A DNA stretch of 44,816 bases from Rhodovulum tesquicola (GCF_024128855.1 NZ_JAMYDV010000022.1:1-44816); one strand, 5' to 3'. Counted from the stretch's first letter, positions 13,583 to 23,387 are shown. The notes: generated by a model from the sequence alone, not told the origin. Program-made: numbers and translations.

Positions 13583-16500
13583 ATGTCCCGTTTCTTCATC
13601 GACCGCCCGATCTTTGCCATGGTCATCGCGATCTTCATCGCGCTGGCCGGGCTCGTGGCCATTCCGCAGCTTCCGGTGGCGCGCTTCCCCGACATCGCGC
13701 CCCCCGGCATCAGTATCTTTGCCACCTATGCCGGCGCGGATGCCCGGACCGTCAACGACAGCGTGGTCCGCCCGATCGAGAAGGAACTCTCCAGCGTCCG
13801 GAACGTGCTTCATGTCGAATCCACCGCGGATTCGACCGGAGGCGCGAATGTCTTTGTGACCTTCAAGCCCGGCACCGATCCCGAGATGGCGCAGGTCGAT
13901 GTCCAGAACCGGCTGAAGAACGCCGAGGCCCTGCTGCCCGAGCCGGTGCGCCGCGCGGGTATCGGCGTCGAGGCGGCCGAGTCCGGTTTCCTGATGGTCA
14001 TCACGCTGAAATCGCGCGAGGGCGCGACGGACGAACTGAGCCTCGGCGAATACCTGTCGCGCACCCTTGCCGAAGAGCTCAAGCGCCTCCCCGGCGTGGG
14101 GCGGGTGCAGCCCTTCGGGTCCGACCGCGCGATGCGGGTCTGGGTCGATCCGGCGAAGCTGGCGGCCTACGGGCTGACCATGGCCGACGTGACCGAGGCG
14201 ATCGCGCGCGACAACGCGCCCACGACGCCGGGCCGTGTCGGCGAAGAGCCGACGGTGCCCGGCACGCGGCTCTCGACGCCGCTGATCCTGCGCGGCCAGC
14301 TGACGACGCCCGAGGCCTTCGCCGCCATCCCGCTGCGCGCGCAGGCCGACGGGTCGCGGCTGGAGCTGGGCGACGTGGCGCGGGTGGAGTCGGGCGCGCA
14401 GACGCTCGCCTTCAGCGTCAGCAGCAACGGCAAGCCCGCCGCCGCCGCCGCGATCCAGATGTCGCCCGGCGCCAATGCCGTGCGCACCGCCGCCGCCATC
14501 GAGGCGCGGCTGGCCGAGCTGCGCCCCGCGCTGCCCGGCGACATGGAGCTGTCGATCTCCTACAACACCGCGCCCTTCGTGAAGGTGTCGATCGCCAAGG
14601 TGATCAGCACCCTGATCGAGGCGATGGTGCTGGTCTTCTTCGTGATGTTGCTGTTCCTGCAGAACCTGCGCTGCACGCTGATCCCGACCCTCGTGGCGCC
14701 GATCGCGCTTCTGGGCACCTTCGCCGTCATGGCCGTCGCGGGCTATTCGATCAACGTGCTGACCATGTTCGGCATGGTGCTCGCCATCGGCATCATCGTT
14801 GACGATGCCATCGTCGTGGTCGAGAACGTCGAGCGGATCATGACCCGGCAGGGTGTCACGCCCCGCGCTGCCACCCGGCAGGCCATGCAGGGGATCTCGG
14901 GCGCCATCGTCGGCATCACGCTCGTCCTCGCGGCCGTCTTCATCCCGATGGGGTTCGCGGGCGGATCGGTCGGCGCGATCTACCGGCAGTTCACCCTGTC
15001 GATGGCGGTCTCGATCCTGCTGTCGGCGTTTCTGGCGCTGACGCTGACGCCCGCGCTCTGCGCCACACTCCTGAGGCCCGGAACGGGTCACGCCACGCGG
15101 GGTTTCTTCGGCGGGTTCAACCGCCGGTTCGAGGCGCTGAGCGCGCGTTACACCGGCTGGGTCGGCTGGGGGCTGCGCCGCGGCGGGCGGATGCTGGTGC
15201 TCTATGCCGCCCTTCTGACGGTGCTGGCGGTGGGCTACCAGCGCCTGCCGACCGCCTTCGTGCCCGACGAGGATCAGGGCAGCTTCATGGCCGCCGTCGA
15301 ACTGCCCGCCGGGGCCACGGCCGAACGCACGCGCGCCATCGTGGCCGCCTACGAGGCCTACACCGCCACCCGGCACGACATCGTGGAGAATACGGTGATC
15401 CTGGGCTTCGGCTTCTCGGGCTCGGGCCCCAACGCCGCGCAGGCCTTCACCAGCCTCAGGGACTGGAGCGAGCGCAGCTCGACCGTCGACGACGAGATCG
15501 CCGCGGCCGAGGCGGCGATGGCCGATGTTCCCGAAGGCATGGTCATGATCCTGAAGCCGCCGGCGATCGAGTCGCTCGGCACGACCTCGGGCTTTTCGCT
15601 GCGGCTGGAAGACCGCGCCAACGCCGCCCCCGCCGCGCTGAAGGCGGCGGAGGACCGGCTGATCGCGCTGGCCGCGGAAAGCCCGCTTCTCAGCGACGTG
15701 ATGTCGGAGGGGCTGCCCGACGGCCCCAGCATCGAGCTGCAGGTCGACCGGCCGAAGGCGCAGGCGCTTGGCCTGTCGTTCGCCGCCATCAACGACACGA
15801 TCTCGACCGCGGTCGGCTCGGGCTATGTCAACGACTTCCCGAACGGCGGACGCCTGCAACAGGTCATCGTGCAGGCCGACGCCCCCAACCGAATGCACGT
15901 CGAGGATGTGCTGCGCCTTGAAGTGCGCAACTCCGAGGGCGGCATGGTGCCGCTGTCCGAGGTGGTGACGCCGGCCTGGACCACGGCTCCGCTGCAACTG
16001 GCGCGTTACAACGGCTATCCCGCGGCCCGCATCTCGGGTTCGGCCGCGCCGGGCACCTCGAGCGGCGCCGCGATGGCCGAGATGGAGCGGCTGGCGCAGG
16101 CGCTGCCGGAGGGTTTCGCGCTGGAATGGACGGGACAGTCCCTGCAGGAGAAGCAGTCGGCCGGTCAGGCGCCGATGTTGCTGGCGGCGTCGATGCTGGT
16201 GGTGTTCCTGGTGCTGGCCGCCCTTTACGAAAGCTGGTCGATCCCGCTGGCGGTGCTGCTGGTGGTGCCGCTGGGCGTGCTGGGCGCGGTGCTGGCGGTG
16301 CTGGCGCGCGGCGGCGAGAACGACGTGTTCTTCAAGGTGGGCCTCGTCACCATCATCGGCCTCTCGGCCAAGAACGCCATCCTGATGATCGAGTTCGCGC
16401 GCCACCTGCGCGGCCAGGGCGTGGGGCCGCATCGCGCGATCCTGCGCGCGGCGCGCCTTCGGCTGCGGCCGATCCTGATGACCTCGCTCGCCTTCATCCT

Positions 16501-16705
16501 CGGCGTGGTGCCGCTGATGCTGGCGCGCGGCGCCGGGTCCGAGATCCAGAACGCCATTGGCACCGGCGTCTTCGGCGGCATGGTCTCGGCCACGGTGCTG
16601 GCGATCTTCTTCATACCCGTGCTCTATGTCACGGTCAGCCGGATCGGCCGGGGCCTCTCCGCCCCCGGCCTGTCCGCCCCTCCCGTCCGGACCGCAAAGC
16701 CATGA
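13583..16705 (+). CDS. RND multidrug efflux transporter (HAE1/AcrB type)
   Basis: A 1040-aa inner-membrane proton/drug antiporter. It starts MSRFFIDRPIFAMVIAIFIA as AcrB-type pumps do. The proton-relay aspartates are in LAIGIIVDDAIVVVENVERI (Asp407, Asp408), and the relay lysine is in GLSAKNAILMIEFA (about Lys930). Twelve hydrophobic segments and two large periplasmic loops are present; ALTLTPALCATLLRP marks a conserved helix of the first half. Substrates cannot be read from sequence, but this class exports antibiotics, dyes, detergents and solvents. Its stop overlaps the regulator start (ATGA), so mfp, pump, regulator and kinase form one operon like adeABC-adeRS in a different order. Confidence 0.95.
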   Translation: MSRFFIDRPIFAMVIAIFIALAGLVAIPQLPVARFPDIAPPGISIFATYAGADARTVNDSVVRPIEKELSSVRNVLHVESTADSTGGANVFVTFKPGTDPEMAQVDVQNRLKNAEALLPEPVRRAGIGVEAAESGFLMVITLKSREGATDELSLGEYLSRTLAEELKRLPGVGRVQPFGSDRAMRVWVDPAKLAAYGLTMADVTEAIARDNAPTTPGRVGEEPTVPGTRLSTPLILRGQLTTPEAFAAIPLRAQADGSRLELGDVARVESGAQTLAFSVSSNGKPAAAAAIQMSPGANAVRTAAAIEARLAELRPALPGDMELSISYNTAPFVKVSIAKVISTLIEAMVLVFFVMLLFLQNLRCTLIPTLVAPIALLGTFAVMAVAGYSINVLTMFGMVLAIGIIVDDAIVVVENVERIMTRQGVTPRAATRQAMQGISGAIVGITLVLAAVFIPMGFAGGSVGAIYRQFTLSMAVSILLSAFLALTLTPALCATLLRPGTGHATRGFFGGFNRRFEALSARYTGWVGWGLRRGGRMLVLYAALLTVLAVGYQRLPTAFVPDEDQGSFMAAVELPAGATAERTRAIVAAYEAYTATRHDIVENTVILGFGFSGSGPNAAQAFTSLRDWSERSSTVDDEIAAAEAAMADVPEGMVMILKPPAIESLGTTSGFSLRLEDRANAAPAALKAAEDRLIALAAESPLLSDVMSEGLPDGPSIELQVDRPKAQALGLSFAAINDTISTAVGSGYVNDFPNGGRLQQVIVQADAPNRMHVEDVLRLEVRNSEGGMVPLSEVVTPAWTTAPLQLARYNGYPAARISGSAAPGTSSGAAMAEMERLAQALPEGFALEWTGQSLQEKQSAGQAPMLLAASMLVVFLVLAALYESWSIPLAVLLVVPLGVLGAVLAVLARGGENDVFFKVGLVTIIGLSAKNAILMIEFARHLRGQGVGPHRAILRAARLRLRPILMTSLAFILGVVPLMLARGAGSEIQNAIGTGVFGGMVSATVLAIFFIPVLYVTVSRIGRGLSAPGLSAPPVRTAKP

Positions 16706-17400
16706 CCAACGCCCTGATCCTGATCATCGAAGACGAACCCGAGATCGCCGAGATCCTCGAGACCTATTTCGCCCGCGAGGGGTTCCGGGTGATCTGCGCG
16801 GGCGACGGGCCGACCGGCCTTGCCCATCACCAGCGGCTGCGGCCCGATCTGGTGGTGCTCGACATCAAGCTGCCGGGACAGGACGGCTACGAGGTGCTGG
16901 CGGCGATCCGGCGCCGGGGCGCGACGCCGGTGATCATGGTGACCGCGCTGGCCGAGGATCTGGACAAGCTGCAGGCGCTGCGCATCGGCGCGGACGACTA
17001 CGTGGTCAAGCCCTTCAACCCGCTTGAGGTGGTGGCCCGCGCGCGGGCGGTGCTGCGCCGCACCCTCGGACGGGGGCCCGAGACCATTCTCCGCCTCGGG
17101 CCGCTGACGGTCGATCCGCAGGCGCACCGCGCGGTGGTCGAGACCGGCCGGGGTCCGGTCCCGCTGGACCTGACGCCGACCGAGTTCCGCATCCTCGCCC
17201 ACATGGCCGCGTCACCGGGGCGCGCCTTCGCGCGCGCCGATCTCGTCGACGCCTGCCTGCCCGAAGGCGAGGCGCTCGACCGCACCGTGGACAGCCACGT
17301 CAGCAACCTGCGCCGCAAGCTGGCCGCGGCGGGGGCCGAGGGGCTGCTGAGCGGCGTGCGCGGCGTGGGCTACCGGCTGGAGGCACTCGATGCACCGTGA
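16702..17400 (+). CDS. OmpR-family response regulator (AdeR/BaeR-like)
   Basis: A 232-aa regulator. The receiver domain has the acidic pocket in LIIEDEPEIAEIL, phospho-acceptor Asp54 in LVVLDIKLPG, Thr in VIMVTAL and Lys in DDYVVKPFNP. The C-terminal winged helix has DLTPTEFRILAHMA, LDRTVDSHVSNLRRKL and RGVGYRLEA. It is encoded between the RND pump (4-bp overlap) and the kinase (11-bp overlap), so it most likely activates this operon. The three 11-bp direct repeats upstream of the mfp gene are its best candidate target. Confidence 0.93.
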   Translation: MTNALILIIEDEPEIAEILETYFAREGFRVICAGDGPTGLAHHQRLRPDLVVLDIKLPGQDGYEVLAAIRRRGATPVIMVTALAEDLDKLQALRIGADDYVVKPFNPLEVVARARAVLRRTLGRGPETILRLGPLTVDPQAHRAVVETGRGPVPLDLTPTEFRILAHMAASPGRAFARADLVDACLPEGEALDRTVDSHVSNLRRKLAAAGAEGLLSGVRGVGYRLEALDAP

Positions 17401-18472
17401 ACGCGGCGGCAGCCTCAATTCCCGCATCACCCTCGCCATGATCGGGCTGACGCTGACGGCCTTTGCCGTCGTCTATGTCGGGATGATGGCCTATTTCTTC
17501 GTCATCTACGAATGGCTCTATCCGCAGGCCACCCCTGACGAGAGCTGGCGGCTGGGCGACACGGTGATGGTCGGGCTCGTGCTGGGCTTCGGGCTCATGA
17601 CGGCCTCGCTCATCGGCTGGCGACTGGCGCGCCGGATCATCGCGCCGCTCAAGACGGTCGCCGCCGCCGCGCGCCGGATCGCCACCGGCGACTTCTCGGC
17701 CCGGGCCGATCTGCCGCCCGGCAGCTTCGGCGAGGCGCGGGATCTGGTCGCCGACTTCAACCGCATGGCCGAGCGCCTGCAACATGCCGAGACCGAGCTT
17801 GCCTATTCCAATTCCGCCATCGCGCACGAGTTGCGCACGCCGCTGACCATCCTGCGCGGGCGGCTGCAGGGGCTGCTTGACGGCGTGTTCGAGCCGGGCC
17901 CGCAATTCTACTGTCGGCTGATTGCGCATGTCGATGACCTCTCCGGCATCGTCGAGGAGTTGCGCACGCTCGCGCTGAGCAATGCGGGCCAGCTGGATCT
18001 TGCCGTCACACCGGTCGATCTGGCCGACGAAGCCGCGGCCGCGCTGACCGCGCTGGAAGCCGAACTGGCCGCGGCGGGCATCGCGGTGACGCGCAACCTC
18101 GACCCGGCCGCCACCCTCGCCGACCGGGCACGGCTGAGGCAGGCCTTCGTCGCGGTGCTCGAGAACGCCTGCCGCTACGCGCCGCACGCGCCGGTTCAGG
18201 TGGAGACCGGCATCGACGGCACCGATGTGGTCTTTCGCTGCACTGACGGCGGTCCCGGCCTTTCCGAGGCCGGCCGGGCCCGCGCCTTCGACCGGTTCTG
18301 GCGCGCCGACGAGTCGCGCGGGCGCAGCCTTGGCGGCTCGGGTCTGGGCCTGCCCATCGTGCGCGCCATCGCCCGCGCCCATGGCGGCGAGGCGCTGATC
18401 CTGGCCTCCGACACGCCCGGCCTTGCGGTCGAGATCCGCCTGCCGCGCCGCGCATCGCCCGTTTCCGGCTGA
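17390..18472 (+). CDS. Sensor histidine kinase (AdeS/BaeS-like)
   Basis: A 360-aa membrane kinase. Two transmembrane segments flank a short periplasmic loop (ITLAMIGLTLTAFAVVYVGM and MVGLVLGFGLMTASLIGW). A HAMP domain follows (LARRIIAPLKTVAAAARRIA, TGDFSARADL). The H-box is SAIAHELRTPLTILRGRL with His146, the N-box is VLENACRYAP, and the G-boxes are DGGPGLSEAGRARAFDRFWR and GGSGLGLPIVRAIARAHGG. It should phosphorylate the adjacent regulator in response to drug or envelope stress. The short sensor loop is typical of intramembrane-sensing kinases controlling efflux. The frame is complete. Confidence 0.93.
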   Translation: MHRERGGSLNSRITLAMIGLTLTAFAVVYVGMMAYFFVIYEWLYPQATPDESWRLGDTVMVGLVLGFGLMTASLIGWRLARRIIAPLKTVAAAARRIATGDFSARADLPPGSFGEARDLVADFNRMAERLQHAETELAYSNSAIAHELRTPLTILRGRLQGLLDGVFEPGPQFYCRLIAHVDDLSGIVEELRTLALSNAGQLDLAVTPVDLADEAAAALTALEAELAAAGIAVTRNLDPAATLADRARLRQAFVAVLENACRYAPHAPVQVETGIDGTDVVFRCTDGGPGLSEAGRARAFDRFWRADESRGRSLGGSGLGLPIVRAIARAHGGEALILASDTPGLAVEIRLPRRASPVSG

Positions 18473-18479
18473 GACCTCC

Positions 18480-20233
18480 ATGTTCCCTGTTCACGACGAC
18501 AGCGCAGGCTACGACGACCTCGCCGCCCGCCACGTGTCCGTGCGCCGCGTGCTTGGGCTGTTTGCCCCCTATCGCATCCGGATCGCCGGGGTGGCGGCGC
18601 TGATGATCCTCGCCTCGGCCATCGGGCTGGCCGGTCCCTTCCTGCTGCGCGCCGTGATCGACGTGGCGCTGCCGCAGCACGACCTGACGCTGCTGCTCGG
18701 GCTGGTGGCGGGGATGGTCGCGGTGGCGCTGGCTGCCGCCGCGGTAGGGGCGCTGCAGGTGGTGCTGACCTCGCGCATCGGGCAGGCGATCCTGCACGAC
18801 CTGCGGGTCAGGCTCTACGCCCATCTGCAAAGCCTGTCGCTGGGCTTTTTCGCCGGCACCCGGACCGGCGAGGTGCAGTCGCGCATCGCAGGCGACATCT
18901 CGGGGTTGCAATCGCTGATGACCGAGACCGGCAGCGACCTCGGCCGCGCACTGAGCGCGGTCGCGATGACTGCCGTCGCCATTCTGATCCTCGACTGGCG
19001 GCTGGCCGTGTTCGTGCTGCTGATCGTGCCGGGAACGGTGCTGATCAGCCACCGTGTCGCCCACCTGCGCGAGACGCCGACCTGTCGGCGGTGGTGCAGG
19101 AAACCCTGTCGGTCCCGGGTGTCATCCTGGCCCGTACCATGGCGCGCGGCCCGCACCTGACGCAGCGGTTCGCCCGCATCTCGGGCGATCTGGCGCGGCT
19201 CGAGGTCCGCTCGCACACGGCCGGCGAGTGGCAGTGGATGCTGATCGGCTTTGCGCTGGCGGTCCTGCCCGCGCTGACGCTGCTTGCGGGCGGGTTGCTC
19301 ATGCGCACCGACGATCCGGCCAGCGTCGGCACGCTGGTCGCGATGATCGCCCTGCAGGAACAACTTCTCTGGCCGTTCGAGCAACTGCTCGAGATCGGCC
19401 GTGACATGCGCAAGGCGCGTGCGCTCTTCGCCCGCATCTTCGAATATCTCGACAGGCCGGTCGAAATCACCGAGCGCGCGGACCCGGTCATCCTGCCGCG
19501 CGCCCGGATGCGGGGCGAAGTCCAGCTCGATCGCGTCCGCTTCGCCTATGCCCCAAGCGGCCGCCCCGCCGTTCATGACGTCAGCCTGACCATCCCCGCG
19601 GGCAGCCGCATAGCCATCGTGGGGCCCACGGGCTCGGGCAAGACGACGCTCGGCTATCTTCTTGCGCGGCTCCATGACGTCGACGGCGGAGCGATCCGCT
19701 TCGACGGCGTGGACCTGCGCGACCTGAGCTTCGACACGCTGGCGCAGATGCTGGGCGTGGTGTCGTAGGAGCCGTATCTTCTCCACGCCTCGGTGGCCGA
19801 GAACCTGCGCTTTGCCAAACCAGATGCGTCCGAAGCCGACCTGATCGCCGCCGCACGGGTAGCCCAGATTCACGATCATGTGGTGGCGCTCCCCGATGGC
19901 TACGACACTCTGGTGGGCGAGGGCGGCCATCGTTTCTCGGGCGGCGAGAAGCAGCGGCTGGCGCTGGCCCGGACCATCCTGCGCGATCCGCCGATCCTGC
20001 TGCTCGACGAGGCGACGAGCGCCCTCGACACCCGCACCGAACGCGCCATGTCGCTGGCGCTGGACGAGTTGTCGAAGGGACGGACCACGATCACGATCGC
20101 GCATCGTCTCTCGACGATCCGGGGTGCCGACCGGATCATCGTGATGCAGGCCGGACACCTGGTCGAGCAAGGCACGCACGACGAACTGGTCGACCGGGCC
20201 GGGCTCTACGCGAGCCTGCTGCGCGCGGGGTGA
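18480..20233 (+). pseudogene. ABC exporter (permease-ATPase fusion), broken by a frameshift and an amber codon
   Basis: MsbA-like half-transporter. The membrane domain runs from MFPVHDDSAGYDD through RVLGLFAPYRIRIAGVAALM and SLSLGFFAGTRTGEVQSRIA in frame 1. Near 19060-19085 the reading frame changes and continues as ADLSAVVQETLSVPGVI through the remaining helices. The ATPase domain has Walker A GPTGSGKTT, signature FSGGEKQRLALAR, Walker B ILLLDEATSALD and H-loop IAHRLST. A TAG at 19766-19768 replaces the Q-loop glutamine in VVS-Q-EPYLL. Around the frameshift the protein also seems a few residues shorter than relatives. It follows the kinase gene by 7 bp and may once have been part of the efflux operon. 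It cannot be functional without both lesions being bypassed. Confidence 0.9.
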
Positions 20234-20613
20234 ACCATCTCGGGCGCGATACCCAACCCAAGGTCGTTCGGGAAGTGCCGCGATCGTAGGCCCGTGTCGA
20301 CGATCTGACCGAAGACGCCCCACAGCGCACGGGCTGCACCGTGCGCGCCTTTCCGAGAGCCCTCGACCGGTTTTGCTTCGCAATGCAGGAGTGGCCGCTT
20401 CTGTGAAGACGCTCACGACGCGGCGTGTTGGTCAACTGGCGGCGATGGGCCGAGTGTGCAGGTCAGAAGCTGCCCTGCACCGTTCCCATCATGCGAGGCG
20501 GCAGATCAGCATAGAGATTGCAAAGCGGTTCGTCGGCCCCGATGCCGCCTCCTGCCTCCTGCTGCCACAATCAGCTAAGAATTTGGCGCAAATGGCCTTG
20601 CAAGACGACTTAT
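20234..20613. other. Non-coding stretch between the ABC remnant and the acetyltransferase
   Basis: About 380 nt with no frame of coding quality on either strand. Short frames exist but have the composition of chance frames in GC-rich DNA. It may be a former intergenic region or deep remnant; I see no repeats or clear promoter. Confidence 0.4.
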
Positions 20614-21165
20614 CTACCCTTTGCTGTTGCGGGTGCAGAGAGCATCCCATTCCCGTCTCAGCAGCGCGTATTGCATGGTGTTCTCGTAGATCGGTTGCCC
20701 GGCATCGTCGTTCCGGAAGGAGATGTAGTCTAGGAACAGCCCCTCCCGCCGCATACCCAACTGCTCGCAGAGCTTCTGCGAGGGCAGGTTGTGATCCGCG
20801 ACATAGGCGTAGAGGCGGCGGATGCCTTGGACCTCGAACAGATCCGTGAAGAGGGCATGCGCGGCCTCGAAGGCATAGCCCCGTCCTGAAAACGCCGGAT
20901 TGAAGTTCCACCCGACCGAGACCGTGTCGTCCTCGGGATGCGCGAACAGGTCCCCGATCAGCTGGTCGCTGTCCTTGAGGCAGACGGCGATCTGGGCGTC
21001 ATCGGCGCCGCGACGGTCGGCCTCGGCCAAGGCGGCATCCATGTCCCGCAGGGTCAGCGAGAGAAAACAGCTCGCGACCGGGGATTCCAGATAGGCCAGC
21101 AGCCCGGCCGCGTCCTCGCGGCGGAAGTTTCGCAGAATGAGGCGGTCGGTTTCGATCGGTTTCAT
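20614..21165 (-). CDS. GNAT-family N-acetyltransferase (RimJ/RimL type)
   Basis: A 183-aa acetyltransferase of the Acetyltransf_3 kind. The N-terminus is typical (KPIETDRLILRNFRREDAAG). The acetyl-CoA binding region is WNFNPAFSGRGYAFEAAHAL. The family motif at the end of the fold is RLYAYVADHNLPSQKLCEQL followed by GMRREG. It uses acetyl-CoA to modify an amino group on a protein, drug or metabolite that I cannot identify. The ATG at 21165 is chosen because MKPIETDRLILR is the normal family start. It lies 22 bp downstream of the MFS pump gene on the same strand, so the two may be co-transcribed. Confidence 0.88.
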   Translation of the reverse strand: MKPIETDRLILRNFRREDAAGLLAYLESPVASCFLSLTLRDMDAALAEADRRGADDAQIAVCLKDSDQLIGDLFAHPEDDTVSVGWNFNPAFSGRGYAFEAAHALFTDLFEVQGIRRLYAYVADHNLPSQKLCEQLGMRREGLFLDYISFRNDDAGQPIYENTMQYALLRREWDALCTRNSKG

Positions 21166-21187
21166 GGGTTTCGCTTTCGGTCCGGGG

Positions 21188-22711
21188 TCAATGGTTTGTG
21201 GCATCGGCGGGCTGGCGGTGCCCGGCAAGGGCGATCCAGACGGCCGCCGCCAGCGCCATGATCACCGCCGCCGCGCTGGTCAGCAGGACGGCATGGGTCT
21301 GACTGAAGGCCGCCCTGCCGACCGCGATCAGCGCCGCGCTCTGGACATCCGACAGCCCCGCGGCGACGATATAGGCATCGCCGATGCTGCGGGATGCAAC
21401 GGCGGCCAGGTCGGGGGACAGCGACGCAGGTATCTCGATAGCGCGAGCGAAGGTGCTGGCCATGAACACGCCGAAGACGGTGATGCCTAGGCCGGTCCCC
21501 AGCTCGTAGCCCGTGGCCTCCAGCGATCCCGCCGCGCCGCCCTTTTCGGCCTCGACGGCGCCCATGATCGCGATGGAGGACGCGGTCAGCCCGATGCTGA
21601 GCGTCAGCCCCAGCAGGGCCAGCGCCGCGGGCACATGCCAGCCGGGATCGTGGAAATCCTGACGCGCCAGAAACAGCAGAGCCAGCGCCGCCACCGCCAG
21701 CGACAGGGCCGCGACCAGGCGCAGGCCGAGGCGGTTGGACAGCCAGCCCGCGACCGGCCCGCCCACCGCCGCCGCCGCCATGATCGGCACCATGAACAGC
21801 CCCGCCTCCAGCGGCGTCTTGCCCAGCACGTATTGCAGCTCCTGCGCCAAGGTCAGCTCAACCCCGGCCAGCGCACCGGAGGCCACCAGCGCCATCATCA
21901 GACCCGCCAGGATGGCCGGGCGCGACAGCAGCGACAGGTCCAGCATCGGTGCCGCAGCAAGCAACTGCATCCGCACGAAGACCACCAGCAGGGCCGCACC
22001 GCCTGCGATCACGGCAGCCGTCAGCGCGGCCGGGTGCTTGGCGCCGAAGCCTGCCTTGATGCCATAGACCACCGCGATCATCCCCGCGATCAGCAGCAGC
22101 GCCTGACCGACGGGCCAAGGGCCCGGGGTCACGCGCTCGGCCCGGGGCAGCAGCAGAAAGCATGCCGGGCCCACGACCAGCATGACCGGCACGTTGATCA
22201 GAAAGACCGAGCCCCACCAAAAATGCTCCAGCAGCGCGCCACCGACCAAGGGACCCATGGCCGCACCCGCGGCCCCGACCGTCCCCCAGAGGCCGAGCGC
22301 CATGGCGCGTTCGCCCGGATCCTCGAAGGTCTTGCGGATCAGCCCCAGCACGCAGGGCATGATCATCGCCCCGCCAAGCGCCAGCACCACCCGTGCGCCG
22401 ATCAGCTGCGCCGGGCTCTGCGCGAAGGCCGCGAAGGCCGAGGCGACGGCGAAGACCAGCAGCCCGCACAGCAGGACACGCCGGTTGCCGACCCGGTCCG
22501 ACAGCGTGCCCAGCGGCACCAGCAGGCCTGCCATGAGCAGCGGATAGATGTCGATGATCCACAGCACCTCGGTCCCCGTCGCGCCGAGCGCCTGTGTCAG
22601 CCGGGGCACCGCGACATGCAGGATCGTCATGTCCAGAACTACCGGCAGGAAGGCCAGCATCACCGCCAGCAGGACCAGCCAGCGCTTCGGATCGGGACGG
22701 GGGGTGGTCAT
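21188..22711 (-). CDS. MFS drug efflux transporter, DHA2 type (SmvA/QacA-like)
   Basis: A 507-aa transporter with about 14 hydrophobic segments, the DHA2 pattern. Near the N-terminus LDMTILHVAVPRL matches the D1 motif of this group. LGTLSDRVGNRRVLLCGLL is motif A (cytoplasmic loop 2-3). Segment 5 carries GTVGAAGAAMGPLVGGALLE, the antiporter motif C with its GP dipeptide. Relatives such as SmvA and QacA export quaternary ammonium compounds, methyl viologen and dyes by proton exchange. The start MTTPRPDPKRW at 22711 is preferred because an upstream extension would cover the promoter of the divergent tetR gene. That repressor probably controls it. Confidence 0.9.
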   Translation of the reverse strand: MTTPRPDPKRWLVLLAVMLAFLPVVLDMTILHVAVPRLTQALGATGTEVLWIIDIYPLLMAGLLVPLGTLSDRVGNRRVLLCGLLVFAVASAFAAFAQSPAQLIGARVVLALGGAMIMPCVLGLIRKTFEDPGERAMALGLWGTVGAAGAAMGPLVGGALLEHFWWGSVFLINVPVMLVVGPACFLLLPRAERVTPGPWPVGQALLLIAGMIAVVYGIKAGFGAKHPAALTAAVIAGGAALLVVFVRMQLLAAAPMLDLSLLSRPAILAGLMMALVASGALAGVELTLAQELQYVLGKTPLEAGLFMVPIMAAAAVGGPVAGWLSNRLGLRLVAALSLAVAALALLFLARQDFHDPGWHVPAALALLGLTLSIGLTASSIAIMGAVEAEKGGAAGSLEATGYELGTGLGITVFGVFMASTFARAIEIPASLSPDLAAVASRSIGDAYIVAAGLSDVQSAALIAVGRAAFSQTHAVLLTSAAAVIMALAAAVWIALAGHRQPADATNH

Positions 22712-22730
22712 GGCGCACCTGTTGATGCCT

Positions 22731-22761
22731 TTGACAGGCGCCGATATAAATACATATGTAT
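22731..22761. promoter_or_regulatory. Divergent promoter with palindromic TetR-type operator
   Basis: ATACATATGTAT (22750-22761) is a perfect 12-bp palindrome between the MFS and tetR genes. TTGACA at 22731-22736 with TATGTA 18 nt later (22755-22760) could be the tetR promoter, so the palindrome would cover its -10. The short AT-rich gap leaves little room for other control sites. Confidence 0.6.
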
Positions 22762-22787
22762 GGATTTCAATGGGGCGGAGGACAGCG

Positions 22788-23336
22788 ATGGGGCGGACGG
22801 CGATGATCACCCGTGACAGGCTGCTGGAGGTGGCCGAGGACATCGTGCGCAGCCGCGGCGGGGCGGCGCTGACCATCGGCGCGCTGGCGCAGGCCGCGGG
22901 CGTGTCCAAGGGCGGGGTGCAGTATTCCTTCGCCAGCAAGGACGCGATCGTGCGCGCGCTGATCGACCGCTGGACGGCGCAGTTCGACGCGCTGCTGGGC
23001 GATCCGCCACCCGAGGATCCAGTGCTCTTCGTCGATCGCTACATCGCGGCGACTCGTGCCTCGCAGCAGGCGCTGGATGCCAAGATGGCGGCCCTGCTGG
23101 TCAGCTATCTGGAGGATCCGGCCAACCTGCGCGAGACCCGCGCCTGGTATCGCGGCGTCTTCGCCCGCCTGTCAGGCGATGGGCCGGAGGCCCGCGCCGC
23201 CCGCGTGGCCTTTCTGGCGGTCGAGGGCCTGTTCCTGATGCGCATCAACGGCATCGACGACAAGGACAGCTGGGCGGGCCTGCTGGACGACGTGGAGGCA
23301 ACCTTGCTGAGGCTAATCGAAACACCAGTCAAGTGA
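22788..23336 (+). CDS. TetR-family repressor of the MFS pump
   Basis: A 182-aa regulator with the N-terminal TetR HTH (ITRDRLLEVAEDIVRSRG, LTIGALAQAAGVSKGGVQYS, FASKDAIVRALID) and an all-helical ligand-binding C-terminus (SQQALDAKMAALLVSYLEDP, VEGLFLMRING). It is divergent from the SmvA-like pump with only 76 bp between, a standard repressor-pump pair. The ATG at 22788 is chosen because GGAGG stands 8 nt upstream; the in-frame ATG at 22770 is an alternative. The palindrome at 22750-22761 is its likely operator, and pump substrates its likely inducers. Confidence 0.88.
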   Translation: MGRTAMITRDRLLEVAEDIVRSRGGAALTIGALAQAAGVSKGGVQYSFASKDAIVRALIDRWTAQFDALLGDPPPEDPVLFVDRYIAATRASQQALDAKMAALLVSYLEDPANLRETRAWYRGVFARLSGDGPEARAARVAFLAVEGLFLMRINGIDDKDSWAGLLDDVEATLLRLIETPVK

Positions 23337-23387
23337 ACGGGTCGACATGCCCAAATGCGCTTGCCCCGCATGATGACGGCCAAGCCT

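Noticed and set aside
12641..16432. A 1263-aa open frame on the minus strand opposite the efflux operon
   Set aside because: It mirrors the mfp and rnd genes, has His/Arg/Gly-rich low-complexity composition typical of shadow frames in GC-rich DNA, and shows no domain.
22712..22939. Upstream extension of the MFS gene
   Set aside because: It would run through the divergent promoter and into tetR.
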